This document shows positions 33,669 through 44,373 of a stretch of DNA of 64,000 bases, piece by piece. Position numbers and translations under genes: made by a program. The notes beneath the pieces were generated by a model, which was given only the letters and a program-made list of their open reading frames with translations, made no database searches and was not told the DNA's origin. The stretch comes from Lobosporangium transversale (Eukaryota; Mortierellomycota; Mortierellomycetes; Mortierellales; Mortierellaceae): positions 496,001 through 560,000 of the forward strand of contig NW_019028984.1 in assembly GCF_002105155.1 (NCBI RefSeq), read 5' to 3'. Every line of letters begins with the position of its first letter. The first letter of the stretch is position 1.

Positions 33669-34111
33669 CTAGGAAATGGATATGTAGTTTGTGACTAAAG
33701 TGTTGACAAATATATTACATAAATAAATATCAATGTTTGAACAGTATTCGCAGAGAAAGGCAGGTAATGTAGTCAACATTATATGTCTCGAGTGAGTCAG
33801 TGAGTAGAGCGTCGTGTCGATTAACATTTACATGTCATATATTTGTTTGTGCTCTGGAGGAAGAAGCTTGCTCGTGACAAGATCATCTATTTTGTAGGCA
33901 TAGCGCGACGCAAGGCAACTATGCGTGTACTTTTTGCTTCTCCCCTCCAAGAATTGAGCTAGGATACTCTCAGCAATAACTTAATAAAAAAATAAAAAAA
34001 AATAAAAAAACGTTTTTTGTCTTATGAGATTCTCCTTTTTATTTCATCCTTACCACTCTTCAGCTTATCAGCTAAAAACTATCCCTCTTTTTTTGTTTTC
34101 GTTTTATAATC
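33669..34111. other. Intergenic region
   Basis: AT-rich, with a TGAGTCA heptamer at 33792-33798 and a T/C-rich leader-like block before 34112. No gene was seen. Confidence 0.4.
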
Positions 34112-34290
34112 ATGAAGTCTTCAATCGTCGCCGTTGCCGTCCTCGGTCTCATTTCCTCCTCTGCCTCGGTTGCCTCCACTGTGTCTATCCTGTGCCTAAA
34201 AGCCGGGGTTAGAAGATCGGTTTCTTCTGTCCTCGATAAGTCTACTTGAAGACCTGTGCCTTCAAACCCAACTCACCTGACAATGTCTAA
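34112..34290 (+). pseudogene. Broken small secreted-protein gene
   Basis: The ATG at 34112 opens a signal-peptide-like frame (MKSSIVAVAVLGLISSSASV) that ends early at a TGA (34247-34249), giving only 45 residues. Directly across the stop, the +1 frame reads YLKTCAFKPNSPDNV and ends at a TAA (34288-34290), giving a plausible cysteine-containing C-terminus for a small secreted protein. A one-base loss near 34243 would explain both halves. No splice sites fit the gap. Alternatively, the short 45-aa product is real, or the sequence has a base error. Confidence 0.45.
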
Positions 34291-34483
34291 AATCTAACTC
34301 ATGAGCACCTGATGTGATGGTGCACGGTCATTCCCTGCTTAATGTGCAAGATTATGATTTGTTTATTTATAAACTTTGTGTGCAACCACACCATACAAAG
34401 CATAAAAAATAAAATTACAGGCTTTTTTAATCGCTACATCCATGCATCCATGACCATGTCATGTCACCCTTAATAAAAGTTTA

Positions 34484-35725
34484 TCAGCAACAACCTCTGG
34501 ATCTCTTTCGTGCCTCAGAATCTGCTTCCCAATCTAGCCTTGTGGAGGCAGGCCCATTGCCAACCATATCCAGCTCCATCTGTGGTATCCTGACGGTCTT
34601 TGCTATATATATGAATGCATCTTCAACATGGATACCATCTTTTGCTGACGCCTCAAAACATGGCATCTCAGTTTTAGCGCCTGTCAAAATACTATGTTCC
34701 CGTGCAAATCCTCGAGCCTGTCTCCTGGATACGACACGTTCATCAATGTCTATCTTATTACCAAGAAGGACAAATGGAAAATCTGGATTGCTGTCTCCGA
34801 TACCAGCCTGGTTCAAAAATTCTCTCCGCCACTTCGCCAAATGCTCAAAGGTGAGATAGTTGGTAACATCATAACAGAGTATACAGGCATCCGCGCCTCT
34901 ATAGAAAGCAATCCCTAGCGATTGAAATCGCTCTTGCCCTAGTAGCAGTCAGTGTGAGAGGCAGTTTGTGTGTGAATAGATGAGCTCTAAGCGATTTGTT
35001 CTGTAAAAAAAAAAAAAAAAAAAAAAAAAATCGAAAGGAATGAATAAACACTAAATGCTGACTGGGACAATTGGTTCCCTTTATGTTTCTGTCCCCACAT
35101 CCACTAGCATGTGTTTGTGGGTCGATTGGAAATTGTTGAGAGCCAATGTGTATCATGAATAAGAACATTTCAATTCCTGGATGCAGGTCATGCCCGCTAC
35201 GTGCGAAACTTTTGCTTCAACGCATATTTCAAGTTCTCAAGCCGCCATCCGTACACCAAAAACCGCTGTTGAAACTCATAAGCTCAAGAGCAAGCCCATT
35301 TATATGTACCTGCAGTGTCCCAGATTTGAAGCGAGACCCTTTTGCCATCTCCCAGCTCGATTTCCTTCGTAATAAAGTCTGCTCCAATAGTGGCCTTGTA
35401 GGCGTTGGTAAATCTCTTATGGATAAACTAACCGATAGACATAGTAAGTAGAATGATTGAAAAACATGCTTTGTTAAAAAAATTGCATAGACCGTAGGAG
35501 TAAGGCTGGAATGATTGTTTAAATTTGTTCATTGTACTGAATTTGCTGATGTTGCTCTGCATCCTGATATTGATATAGTGAGTATCTTCTGTCGTCATCG
35601 TCTTCCGTGAACTGTTATCCTGCCTGTTGAACAATTTGATATGGTGCAATAGATCTACCTGATTACGTAGAGAAGTCTGATTGTTGTAAAGAGGGTTTTC
35701 GTTGGTTTGCAGTCGTTAATCGCCG

Positions 35726-35762
<37 letters not shown>

Positions 35763-35965
35763 TGGTCAGTTCGAACTTTTTCTTATTACATTGCAAAAAA
35801 AAAAAACATCAACAATGCTGTGAGCGGAGACATGAAATTTCTGAATGCTTTCCAATGAATAAGTTCAAACATTCAAACAACTTTCTGTTGTCGTACACGT
35901 GAGACTTTTACCTTGCCTACACCACCGTCTCCAATGAGAACAACTTTGAGTAGCTGTTTTGTCAT
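34484..35965 (-). CDS. Rab7/Ypt7-like small GTPase, four exons including an 18-nt microexon
   Basis: Exons 35965-35912, 35676-35659, 35427-35310 and 34938-34484 join in phase to 645 nt (214 aa). The G1 loop GDGGVGKTS is completed across the first intron: exon 1 ends at the P-loop lysine and the 18-nt microexon supplies TSLRNQ. Then follow the effector region [32 protein letters not shown] (G3), GNKID (G4) and EASAKDG (G5), and a C-terminal double cysteine (RGCC) for geranylgeranylation. The switch and flanking text is closest to Rab7, which controls late endosome/vacuole fusion. Differences from typical Rab7 (SLRNQ where SLMNQ is usual, and a short variable tail) suggest a diverged paralogue. 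A/T runs lie in introns 1 and 3. Confidence 0.92.
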
Positions 35966-36664
35966 GGAAGCTAATCCTAGGTTGTAAAAATGGGATGAGA
36001 TTAATGAGTGAATGAAATAATGTCAATTAAAGAAGTGTAGACTACATCACAGACAAACAACAGACAGACATGTCAATAGATTGGGAATATAAACAATACT
36101 ACTCTTCTCTTACGAACTTTTTATTTTTTTGTTTTTCAAAAATATAAAATGCGTATGCAGGGCAAAATGTGCATATATTTGAGATGTTTGCGTGTAGATG
36201 TAAGGTGTGATGGATAGCCAAAGAGAAAGAGAAAGGGAAAGGGAAAGGGAAAGGGAAAGAGATTGATATAGAGAGAGATGGAGAAAGAGAGAGATTAGAT
36301 ATAACTGAACAGACGAAAAGAAGCGAGAGGTGAAAAAGAGGAGCAACATCGTGTCAGGGGACAAGCACAGAAACCACTGATATTCCATGATTGGCTGAAA
36401 ATTATAACAATCCTGTTACTTCTTCAACATCAGCTTGCGACCACCTCTCGTCTTTCATGTTTACAACACTACACCACATTGGCATTCAGTAATTTGAATC
36501 GCAAACATTAATCATTTTCAGAAGAATGCACATAAACTCAAATGGGATCTCAACGTCCTTTGGCTCTATATCTATGACATGTCTCCTCAAAAACGAAAAG
36601 ACGCCCAATAAAAAACGCGCTACTTTCTCAGCGCGAGGACACCGCGCTCCGGCTCCTTTCTAGC
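35966..36664. other. Region between the Rab gene and the inverted duplication
   Basis: It holds the Rab promoter side, a (GGGAAA)n tract at 36221-36260 and, just outside the left arm, three short arms CGCGCT (36616-36621), AGCGCG (36630-36635) and CGCGCT (36643-36648) that can form alternative hairpins. No coding frame was seen. Confidence 0.55.
36221..36260. repeat. (GGGAAA)n simple repeat
   Basis: About five to six purine-only hexamers, grading into GAGAAA units at the left. Confidence 0.9.
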
Positions 36665-37407
36665 GATGCCCTTTTCCCATACGCTCAACACCACCATTTG
36701 ACTTGACTACGTCTCAATTTTATATTATGTGCTCCGATCATCCTTAGTATGATAATGGAATGGATCCAAGCAAGGATAGTACCACTATAGACCTTTTCGA
36801 GTAGCCCGGAGCGCATGTGGACGTGATCGGCATGCTCTTCTCACAATGACACTTGCTACGGCACTGTTGAAACATCGCCATTGTTGAAGGAGACGTAAAA
36901 AACGCCTCTCTGATCCTGTTACTGTCCCTTCCACCTCATTCTTCAACAGCACCATTGCTTCTCCTATAGTACATCTCCTACCAAAGTACCATCACTTATG
37001 GCACCACGCCAGTCAATATCACGAAACACTTCATCGGCGCTGAAGGATGTCTGGCCAAAGATAAGCCCCTACTGCAGCAGCATCGATTTTAGCATCTGCA
37101 TCAACAATAGCACCACCAAGAGCATCGGTGGCACAGCATCAGCAGTGACTTTAGCCTTCGAGCCATAGTTTCAAAGGAGAAGCACTATAGAGCAAGTTTC
37201 AACAGTACCAGGGAAAGACAGTTCCGACATGGTGTTCCATCTCCATATCCTCCACCGAGGTAAGTCCTTGTTCCAAACAAACCATATGACTAATACATCG
37301 AAACAGAAAGGCAAGGAGGAGTCTGGGTAGCTGCACACAAAAAGTGATCAATCTCATCAACCAATGATTTTTATGACGAAATCAAACCTTTTATTTCTAC
37401 AAAACAA

Positions 37408-39093
37408 TCAGGTGTGACTAACATGGTTTAATATGCATTTAGATGGACTCTCGTCATCTCTGGGTCGTTTAGGGCTTTTAGTCCTTGCATCTGCATCTGC
37501 GTCTGCTGAAGCTTTTCGCTTACATCCTTGATTTTCATTTGGAACGTCGTTCTTTGCGAAAAGCTTTGTAGCCCTCTTTCCCCAAGAAAGACGTCCTGCC
37601 TGATGGACATCCGATTTGCTCCTTAGTTTAGGAATGTTCGAAAACATCCAGGAGCAATCGAATTCAAGCTCCATGTCCTCTTGGGCCACAAAGCGATAAG
37701 TGTCAGTGCTCTCAGACTTGAGAGGCCTCTGCACTATATCACCTTGCTTTAGAATGGATCGAAGGCTTTTTCCCTTAGTGGTCTCGTGCGATTCTTCTAA
37801 AGTGGAAGAACTACTGTCGACTCTGAGATTCTCTACAGCCTCTGCGGGATCCCAGCTCTCTTTCACTTCATCGCTTCGCTCAAGGCCTTTAGTGTACGCA
37901 GCATCTGCAGATGCCTCTGCTTTTGCATGTCTAAGCGCTTCGTTGCGCAAAAGATTGGTGCGCAGGCCTTCCGACTTCTCACCTGGGAGCTTCTTTGCTA
38001 AGGCCTTGGCCCTCCTATACGCTCTGCCATTTGGATAGTTAGATTCTTCTAGAAGCACCTGCACAATTGGGACCTTCAAGTCCCTTGCAACAGAAGCAAT
38101 CGCCTCATTTGCCTGGTCTGCTACACTTTCCAACATGCAGATCTTCAAATAAGTGTTGGCGTTGACCTTCTTTGAGGGAGTATATTTCATCTTTCTTTTC
38201 AGCTCCATTTGCTCCTCTGCTACGGTCCTCGAGATTTTCTCCAAGATGCGAGGGTTGTATTGTGCTTGCTGGAAAAGGTCGTGCCGCCGAACCTTCCATT
38301 GATCCCTGAGCTGCAATTGGAATTTAAGTAGCCTTTGTACATCTTTCTCATTAGCCACCGGCTTTTCACTTGATGAAGCTGTCCCGACTTCAGACTTGAA
38401 GTGGCTTCGAGCCAGTTTCACCATTTCCGAGGCCTTGCGTCGGGCCTTTGCCTTTTGAGCCTTTTTCTGATTCTTACTCAGCCTGTGCACTGGTTCGGAA
38501 GATGATGTCTCTGTGGCCCCTGTAGTCGTTGTAGTTGCTGTAGTCTCGGTAGTCTCCGTAACCTTCGTAGTCTCTGCAACCTTCGTAGTCTCCGTAGTCT
38601 CCGTAGTCTCCGTAGTCTCTGCGGCTATTACCGTTGGTTGAGTGTGCTTTGAAGTACCAGACATAGGAATATTCATACTGCTCATGAGATCGAGTACTTT
38701 AGAATAAAACTGAGGCGTGTTGAGCATGATGGCCGAGATGGTTTCGACAGTCTCCTTGGTCGCTGGAGGCCTTGCATCAGTAGATCCAGTAGATGGTGAC
38801 GTGCTTGTTTGAGGTCGTGCAGTTATAGACGGGAGCTGTGGGGCTGTGGTGGCGCGCTCAAGTTTCTGAAGCTGCTCAAGTGTTGGTGGCGGAGCGAGCA
38901 CTGGTGCCATAGCATGAGATACAGTCCATGATGTAGATGATATGCCTGGTGGCGCAATGGTCTGTTTGAGAGAAGTGTGATGATGGAAAGGGGGCGGTGG
39001 TGGTGGTCGGTATGAAGAAGAAGGGAGACGTGGAGGGAAATAAGGAGAATATGTAGGCCGTTGCTGTTGCTGATTCAAACGCTTGGGTGTCAT
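37408..39093 (-). CDS. Unrecognised 561-aa basic protein, left-arm copy
   Basis: A single complete frame, with the same predicted protein as the right-arm copy. Features in order: an N-terminal Q- and P-rich segment (poly-Q near 8-11, poly-P near 31-36); a region with the short segment TISAIMLNTPQFYSKVLDLM near 117-136; T-E-T repeats (about 160-195); a strongly basic stretch KNQKKAQKAKARRK near 210-223; a charged, probably helical middle (DVQRLLKFQLQLRDQWKVRR and onward) to about 420; and a C-terminal basic, nuclear-signal-like stretch (CKRKAS, KSPKRPRDDE). There are no zinc knuckle, protease, polymerase or transposase motifs. It could be a nucleic-acid-binding accessory protein of a mobile element, or a host gene caught in the duplication. 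I do not recognise the family. Confidence 0.7.
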   Translation of the reverse strand: MTPKRLNQQQQRPTYSPYFPPRLPSSSYRPPPPPPFHHHTSLKQTIAPPGISSTSWTVSHAMAPVLAPPPTLEQLQKLERATTAPQLPSITARPQTSTSPSTGSTDARPPATKETVETISAIMLNTPQFYSKVLDLMSSMNIPMSGTSKHTQPTVIAAETTETTETTETTKVAETTKVTETTETTATTTTTGATETSSSEPVHRLSKNQKKAQKAKARRKASEMVKLARSHFKSEVGTASSSEKPVANEKDVQRLLKFQLQLRDQWKVRRHDLFQQAQYNPRILEKISRTVAEEQMELKRKMKYTPSKKVNANTYLKICMLESVADQANEAIASVARDLKVPIVQVLLEESNYPNGRAYRRAKALAKKLPGEKSEGLRTNLLRNEALRHAKAEASADAAYTKGLERSDEVKESWDPAEAVENLRVDSSSSTLEESHETTKGKSLRSILKQGDIVQRPLKSESTDTYRFVAQEDMELEFDCSWMFSNIPKLRSKSDVHQAGRLSWGKRATKLFAKNDVPNENQGCKRKASADADADARTKSPKRPRDDESPSKCILNHVSHT

Positions 39094-39438
39094 TGGAGCA
39101 ATTGATAATTCGGTGTCTGTGGCGTAGAAAATAGAGTTTGTGGATCAAAATTCGTTTTCTGTTTACGACGTAGAAAATAAAGTTGGTGAATTAGAATGTG
39201 CATCTGTTTATGGAGCTGGTGAATCAGAATGTCAGAATAGATTAGATGTGTATTGGAATTAATTAAATGTCTGTGCTGAGGTGAATTCAATGTCTATGTT
39301 GAAGTGAATTAGATGAGTATGTCAAGGTGAATTAGATGTTTATATTGAGGTGAATCAGATGGTCTATGCTGAATGATTAAGACAAGGTAATGAACAGAAA
39401 AAGAAAAGAAGAGAAAGAGGGAAAAGACCGTTGGTGTT

Positions 39439-39481
39439 GTTTATAAAGGCAGCCGAAATGGCGCCACAAATGAGTGACGTA
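39439..39481 (-). promoter_or_regulatory. TATA box and CRE-like element of the left-arm 561-aa gene
   Basis: This is the mirror of the right-arm promoter: TTTATAAAC (reverse strand, 39439-39447) and TACGTCA (39475-39481), about 350-390 bp upstream of the ATG. The leader between them and the ATG is CT-rich and then carries degenerate ATCTAATTCACCT repeats. Confidence 0.5.
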
Positions 39482-40937
39482 GTGTGCTGCCGTTGAAGCT
39501 GAGGAGGGCTAAGTGATATTCAAAGCACTGCTGAGGAAGGAGCGAGTGATGCTCGTGAAAGTCAGTACTTTGACATCAAAAGCACTGACTGAGTGCTGTA
39601 GTAAAAGACAATGCATGGGTGTACCTTGTTCTCTTATGGCCTAAAGTGAGACTAGTTTCTAAACAGTGGCAAAAAGAAATCCAGAATATGTCTCGATGCT
39701 TTGCAAAGCGTAAAAATTGACTTTATTCATTACTCTTCATACACCTACAAAGTAGAAGAAGGGAAAGTGTTGAAAAAGCCCTCATGGGTGGGGGAAACTC
39801 AGCTTCAAGATCAGGATGTTTCGTTGCATTGTCTGCGGTGCCTTGGAGCTTCTACCCTCTCCTATGATTGTTACCCTCGCTTCTCCAAGCAGAACCTCCA
39901 TTGCAGTAGCCTATCGAACGACTAGGACCTCAATTTGGCCAGTAAATATATCATCCAGGAGTTAATAGTGGATTGCTTCCAAGAGTCGAAAGCAGGTTAC
40001 ACCTAAGAGTTGATGCCATCTTATGTTCTTGGCAAAAATGATAAAGAGCTCTTATCTCCAAGTGCCGGGGCGATGAGCGGAGGGGATGTTAATCAATCAC
40101 AAACAATGCGAGCACGAGCCACAATATTTTCGATTTAGTTATTTTTCTCCAATGGTGAGGCGGTGCAACAAAGTGGAGAGATTGGTTTTTTTAAAAAAGC
40201 GAATAAGGCCCAGAGCACGGGTAAATTGACATCCATATATTATACACTTTTGGCCACAAGCAACAAGCTTTGGTTGGTTTAGCTGGAAGTAGAATCCAAG
40301 ACGGCGCTTTGTTCCTTTATTTCTTCATCCTTTCTTTCCCACCAAGGGCTGGAGCATTAGTGTAGGAGTTTTCTATATAAGTATATATTTGTTTTCCATA
40401 GCGGGCCTTGCCACAACAAGTAGGGCTTGGGACCAAAGCTGTGTATTCCTTCAGGAATGACACGTCGATTTCTTAATAAAAAACTGCATATGCAGATCCT
40501 CAATATGCTTTGTTGCTTTGATTAGATGACCGATTGAATATTTTTTTTTATTTTTTTACTTTATTAAGAGATTGTTTGCTATCTAGCTATCTAGCTTACC
40601 TGGTTACTATTCTAAGCTACAAGAAGCCAGACTCTTAGCCACCTTGGAGAGTGCTTTCCTTTATCATCATCGAAAAGACTCTCCAAGATGTTGTCCGGAG
40701 CACACCACGTGGAGGTGGTCTGGCATATCGTGCTCCGTTGGTCAGGCCCCATGGCCTTGCAAACGCCCGCACACACACACGTTTATTTACCCATGCCCAT
40801 TCCCATTCCCATTCCCAATCGAAGGGGCTCCGCCACCGCATGGCTCATTGAAGAACCAACGTAGGCTCATGCCCGTTCGGACTTATCTTGGATATGCATT
40901 GTTGCTATATTAAAGGGTGTTAGTATGAGTTTACTTT

Positions 40938-41322
40938 TTTTTTTTTTTTTTTTTTTTTGCATTATTTGTTTTTTATCATTGGCTTATTTTTTTTCTTTTT
41001 TTTTCTTTTTTTTTTTTTCTTCGAGTTATTTTTTCTTTGTCTTTGTTTTTTATCTTTAGTTTTGTTCTATTTGTTTTTTTATCGTCTGCTTTTTTAATCG
41101 TTGTTTTTTTTTTTTTTTTTTTTTTTTTTAGGCTTGGCTTTTTTTTTTTTTTTTTTTTTTTTAGGCTTGGCTTTTTTTTTTTTTTTTTTTTCTTTTTTGG
41201 CTTTTTCTTTTTTTGACTTTCTCTTTTTTTATTTTTTCTTATGGCTTTTTTTTTTTTTTTTTTTTTTTCTTTTGGCTTTTTTGTTTCTTTGTGATTTTTT
41301 TTTTTTTTTTTTTTGAAGGCAT
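40938..41322. repeat. T-rich tract with spaced GGCTTGGC cores, left arm
   Basis: Nearly 400 bases of T with short interruptions (GGCTTGGC, GGCTTTT, GACTTTC). Some 20- to 28-base pure T runs are joined by the same 8-base core. The complementary strand would read as a lysine-rich frame, which I treat as an artefact of composition. Confidence 0.85.
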
Positions 41323-41893
41323 TTGTTTTTGTCTTGATGATTTGTTCGGCCTTCAACTGGTAGCGCAGAGCTCTCAGTGCCAGCGCCTTCCAAAGTACAC
41401 CGTGGAATAGCCTGGTCGTTATGATCTGGAGTTATTCGAGAAGCCCCGACCATCATGCTCAGGAGGAGGCGGACTAGCCATTTGACCATGGGGAGGGCCC
41501 GGCCATTGGAGTGAGGCCGTTCGAGTGCGACTGTTTGGGCGCGGTTGTTTGAGCACGGCTATTTGGATATGGGCCTTTGAGTGTGGCTAGCCGAGTGTGG
41601 GCGTTTGGGTGTAGTAGCTCGGCCGTGAGCTATGAAGCTCTGGTTAGTTTAGACGACTTCATGTCGCTACAGTCTAATCATGGAATGAAAAGGGAGAGGT
41701 AGGCAGAAAAAGAAAAATTAGAACAAGAATATTGTAGCACAGAGCAAGTGTTGAGAACTTCAGTAGGAGTGAATGTTTGGGAGTGTTGCTTACCTTTCGT
41801 CTTGGTCGAGGAGGCCTATGGTCGAGAAGACCGAGGAGAAAAAGAAGAGGAAAGAAAAAAAAAGAAGAGAGTCAAAATTAGTCCTTTTATATT

Positions 41894-41925
<32 letters not shown>

Positions 41926-42622
41926 GCTTGACATGCGCTGAGTGACTTCTAAAGGCGCAATATTGGGTAATGGATATAATAAGTATATACATGTAGCTTG
42001 CTTGTTGTACGCTCAAGAGCGACCAATAAAAATGTACAAAAAAAAAAAAAAGAAAAAGAAAAAAGCGGCATGAGGCTATCTGCGCGCTTTTTTACGTCAT
42101 TCATCGTATTTCACATGAAGAATAAGAAAACCCTTGCGGCTGGACGTGGGTATACAACTCTATCTTCAACGCCTGTAAGCTCATACAAGCAGCATTCTGT
42201 CCATAACAGCTAGAGTGCGAGCTCCACTGCTCTCGAATCACTTATTCTTGTTAACAAAGCAGATCATCTTTATTCTCTTCGTCCATTCCCTCTCTCCACT
42301 CCTGTCAAGAAATGGGTGGGCTATCATGGAAACTGTGCTTCAGCAGCCTGCCTTTTTTTCCAGAATGTGATAGAAAATAACACATGACAATCCTCAGAAT
42401 ACCGCTGCGCCTTTTTTTTTTTTCTTCTTCATGCAATGCAATACAATGTAAAATAATATAATGCAGGACATTATAGTTGATTGGGATAAGCATTTGTGAT
42501 TTCATTATTTGAAGGTGAAACTAAGTATTAACGCTTGTATGTGGACCAATAAAAAGCACACCAGCGTGCCGGAAAACTACATGTCTCACTTTTGCCGCGT
42601 TCTGAAAAAAATAAAGAAAGGG

Positions 42623-42653
<31 letters not shown>

Positions 42654-43926
42654 GAGCTGGATACGACCTGCTACGGTACAGTTTCCACGATAGTCTTCCC
42701 CACCTCTTTCTAGGGTGAAGAGGGAGAATATAACAAGAGAGCTAAGAAGCAAGCTTGACTGGTAGTGCCTGATAAACCCCATTACTAAGGATCAAGAGGC
42801 ACTCGAGCTTAATCTTGGCAAAACGAGAGTATGCAAGTGCTAATATGTTTGTGTTCTGGAGCTCGCCTTTTTACTTCAGCTGCATCACTGTAAATGGATC
42901 AATGTTGCACCACAACTTTGCCTACCCACAAACAAGAGCACGGGCCACATTGCACTCTGCATGGTGTATGAATTTGCAGATCTTGAAGATGGTTGTTATT
43001 AATGCTATTCTCACCTCCAGCCGTGAGAATCTTCTCTTTCTCCACCTTGCAAGCATATGGAAAATGACGGATGATATCATAGCTGCGCAGACTACCTATT
43101 TTCAATTTCCGTTATGCCGCTTTTTTTTTTTTTTTTTTTTTTTGCACAACGCGGAAAAAGCAAGATACCGAATATACATATATATATTCAATACTTTTGA
43201 AATCACAAATTGGTTTCACTTACCATTTCCCCTTAATAAAGGCTTCTTTTCTCTTCTTTCTCTTTGATCAGCATGAAAGGAAAGCAACTCCTCAAACAGC
43301 CACTCCTACTGAATTTCCTGGCTCTCCCGCTCCACGCTGTACTGTTCTTCTTCTGGCTTTCCATTTTCTGCCTATCTCTCTCTCTTTCATACTATTATTA
43401 GGTTGCAAATCGAACAAACCCCTAGCCTGCTGTAGAACAAAAAACAAACTCGAGCAATCCAATAGCACAAAAGAAACAAACAAACAAGCTCCTTCATACC
43501 AGAAAAAGCACCATCCACTAAAGAGCCCTCGTCGTTGACAACAAGTATTGCATGGCTTCGTTTCGTCTTGCTTGTGAACATCTATTATTTATCCTATTAC
43601 TAAATAAACTCAGCATATTTACTAAACTATTCTCGTTCCTTCTTTGCCTTCTCTTTCCTAACTGTAACAAGGATCACTGACCCTAGATCCTCGCCGACGA
43701 TCATCCCAAAGCCTCCCATACAGGCATACTGTGCTTATAGAAATGGGATGAAAGCGGAACTGTAAGTACACTATCTTATGGAATATATATCGTACTTTTC
43801 TGTCCTTTATTGTCCTTTGCCGTGCTGTGCTGTGTTATCCTTGGTACTGGGATGCATTCTGCTGTATCCTGCTCGCCAAATATCCTAACTGTGTATTTTT
43901 TTTTCCCCTCATCTTCTATCCTTAGA

Positions 43927-44373
43927 GGCTCATCCGCTTGGGCTATAACCCGTTGGGCCCTCCACTGGCCCGCCCACCGACCCCCTCCATCGACTTCTCA
44001 TAGCTCCCTTAGGAGGGACCACTGTAGCAGCTCTAGAGGGCTTCTGGTCTCTGGATCTCGCTTTGATCCGAGTGCCTTTGGGGATGTCGTGTAAGAAATG
44101 GATGACACACAGTTGTGGTCATCTAAGAATGGCAAGTCAGTAGCGATCTGTTATTCATTGGACCCTATAGAGCGCGAGCCTCGGCCTTCGAGAAGGTCCT
44201 CCCTTCAGCAGGAGCAGGGTCAGGGTCAGATGTTATCAAGGCCTGGCAACATCTCAGGTGAGTATATATGTATATATAAACACAAAGAGCATATTAACTT
44301 GGTTTTACCATTGCTTTGTTCTCTCTATTTAGGTGGGATCTTTGGCAGCTCGGTGCTCTATAGGCTCTTTTGA
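43927..44373 (+). pseudogene. Possible spliced gene remnant in the spacer
   Basis: After an acceptor-like cttag (AG at 43925-43926), a frame reads GSSAWAITRWALHWPAHRPP and on to a TAA at 44092-44094. It resumes in the same frame at 44098 (MDDTQLWSSKNGKSVAICYS) and reaches a good donor near 44260 (ATCTCAG/gtgagt). The following intron ends tttag at about 44330-44333 and continues in phase (GIFGSSVLYRLF, stop at 44371-44373). Correct splicing phase suggests a former gene, but the internal stop and lack of recognisable motifs leave it unassigned. Confidence 0.3.

Larger units (their letters stand above)
36665..43143 (+). repeat. Left arm of a 6.45-kb inverted duplication
   Basis: Positions here pair with 48047-54525 on the opposite strand. 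The coordinate sum of matched points is 91190 at the outer end (561-aa gene 37408/53782) and drifts only to 91196 at the inner end, all through homopolymer-length changes where I checked. The outer edge is sharp at GATGCCC (36665), with one substitution within the first 15 bases. The inner edge is a 23-T run (43121-43143) after ATGCCGC. Contents from outside inward: a gene-free 0.7 kb, the 561-aa gene, its promoter and long leader, a 2-kb non-coding stretch, an A/T-rich tract, and diverged internal repeats. Confidence 0.95.

Noticed and set aside
33792-33798. Second TGAGTCA heptamer
   Set aside because: It lies after an LRR gene and far from any amino-acid gene; a 7-mer is expected by chance at this frequency.
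40976-41356. Lysine-rich 126-aa open frame (and its mirror at 49833-50213)
   Set aside because: It is only the translation of A/T runs joined by short cores; the frame differs between arms because run lengths differ.
42815-43267. 150-aa frame crossing the inner edge of the left arm
   Set aside because: The mirror copy differs after the T run, so the frame spans a junction of unrelated sequences and includes a phenylalanine run.
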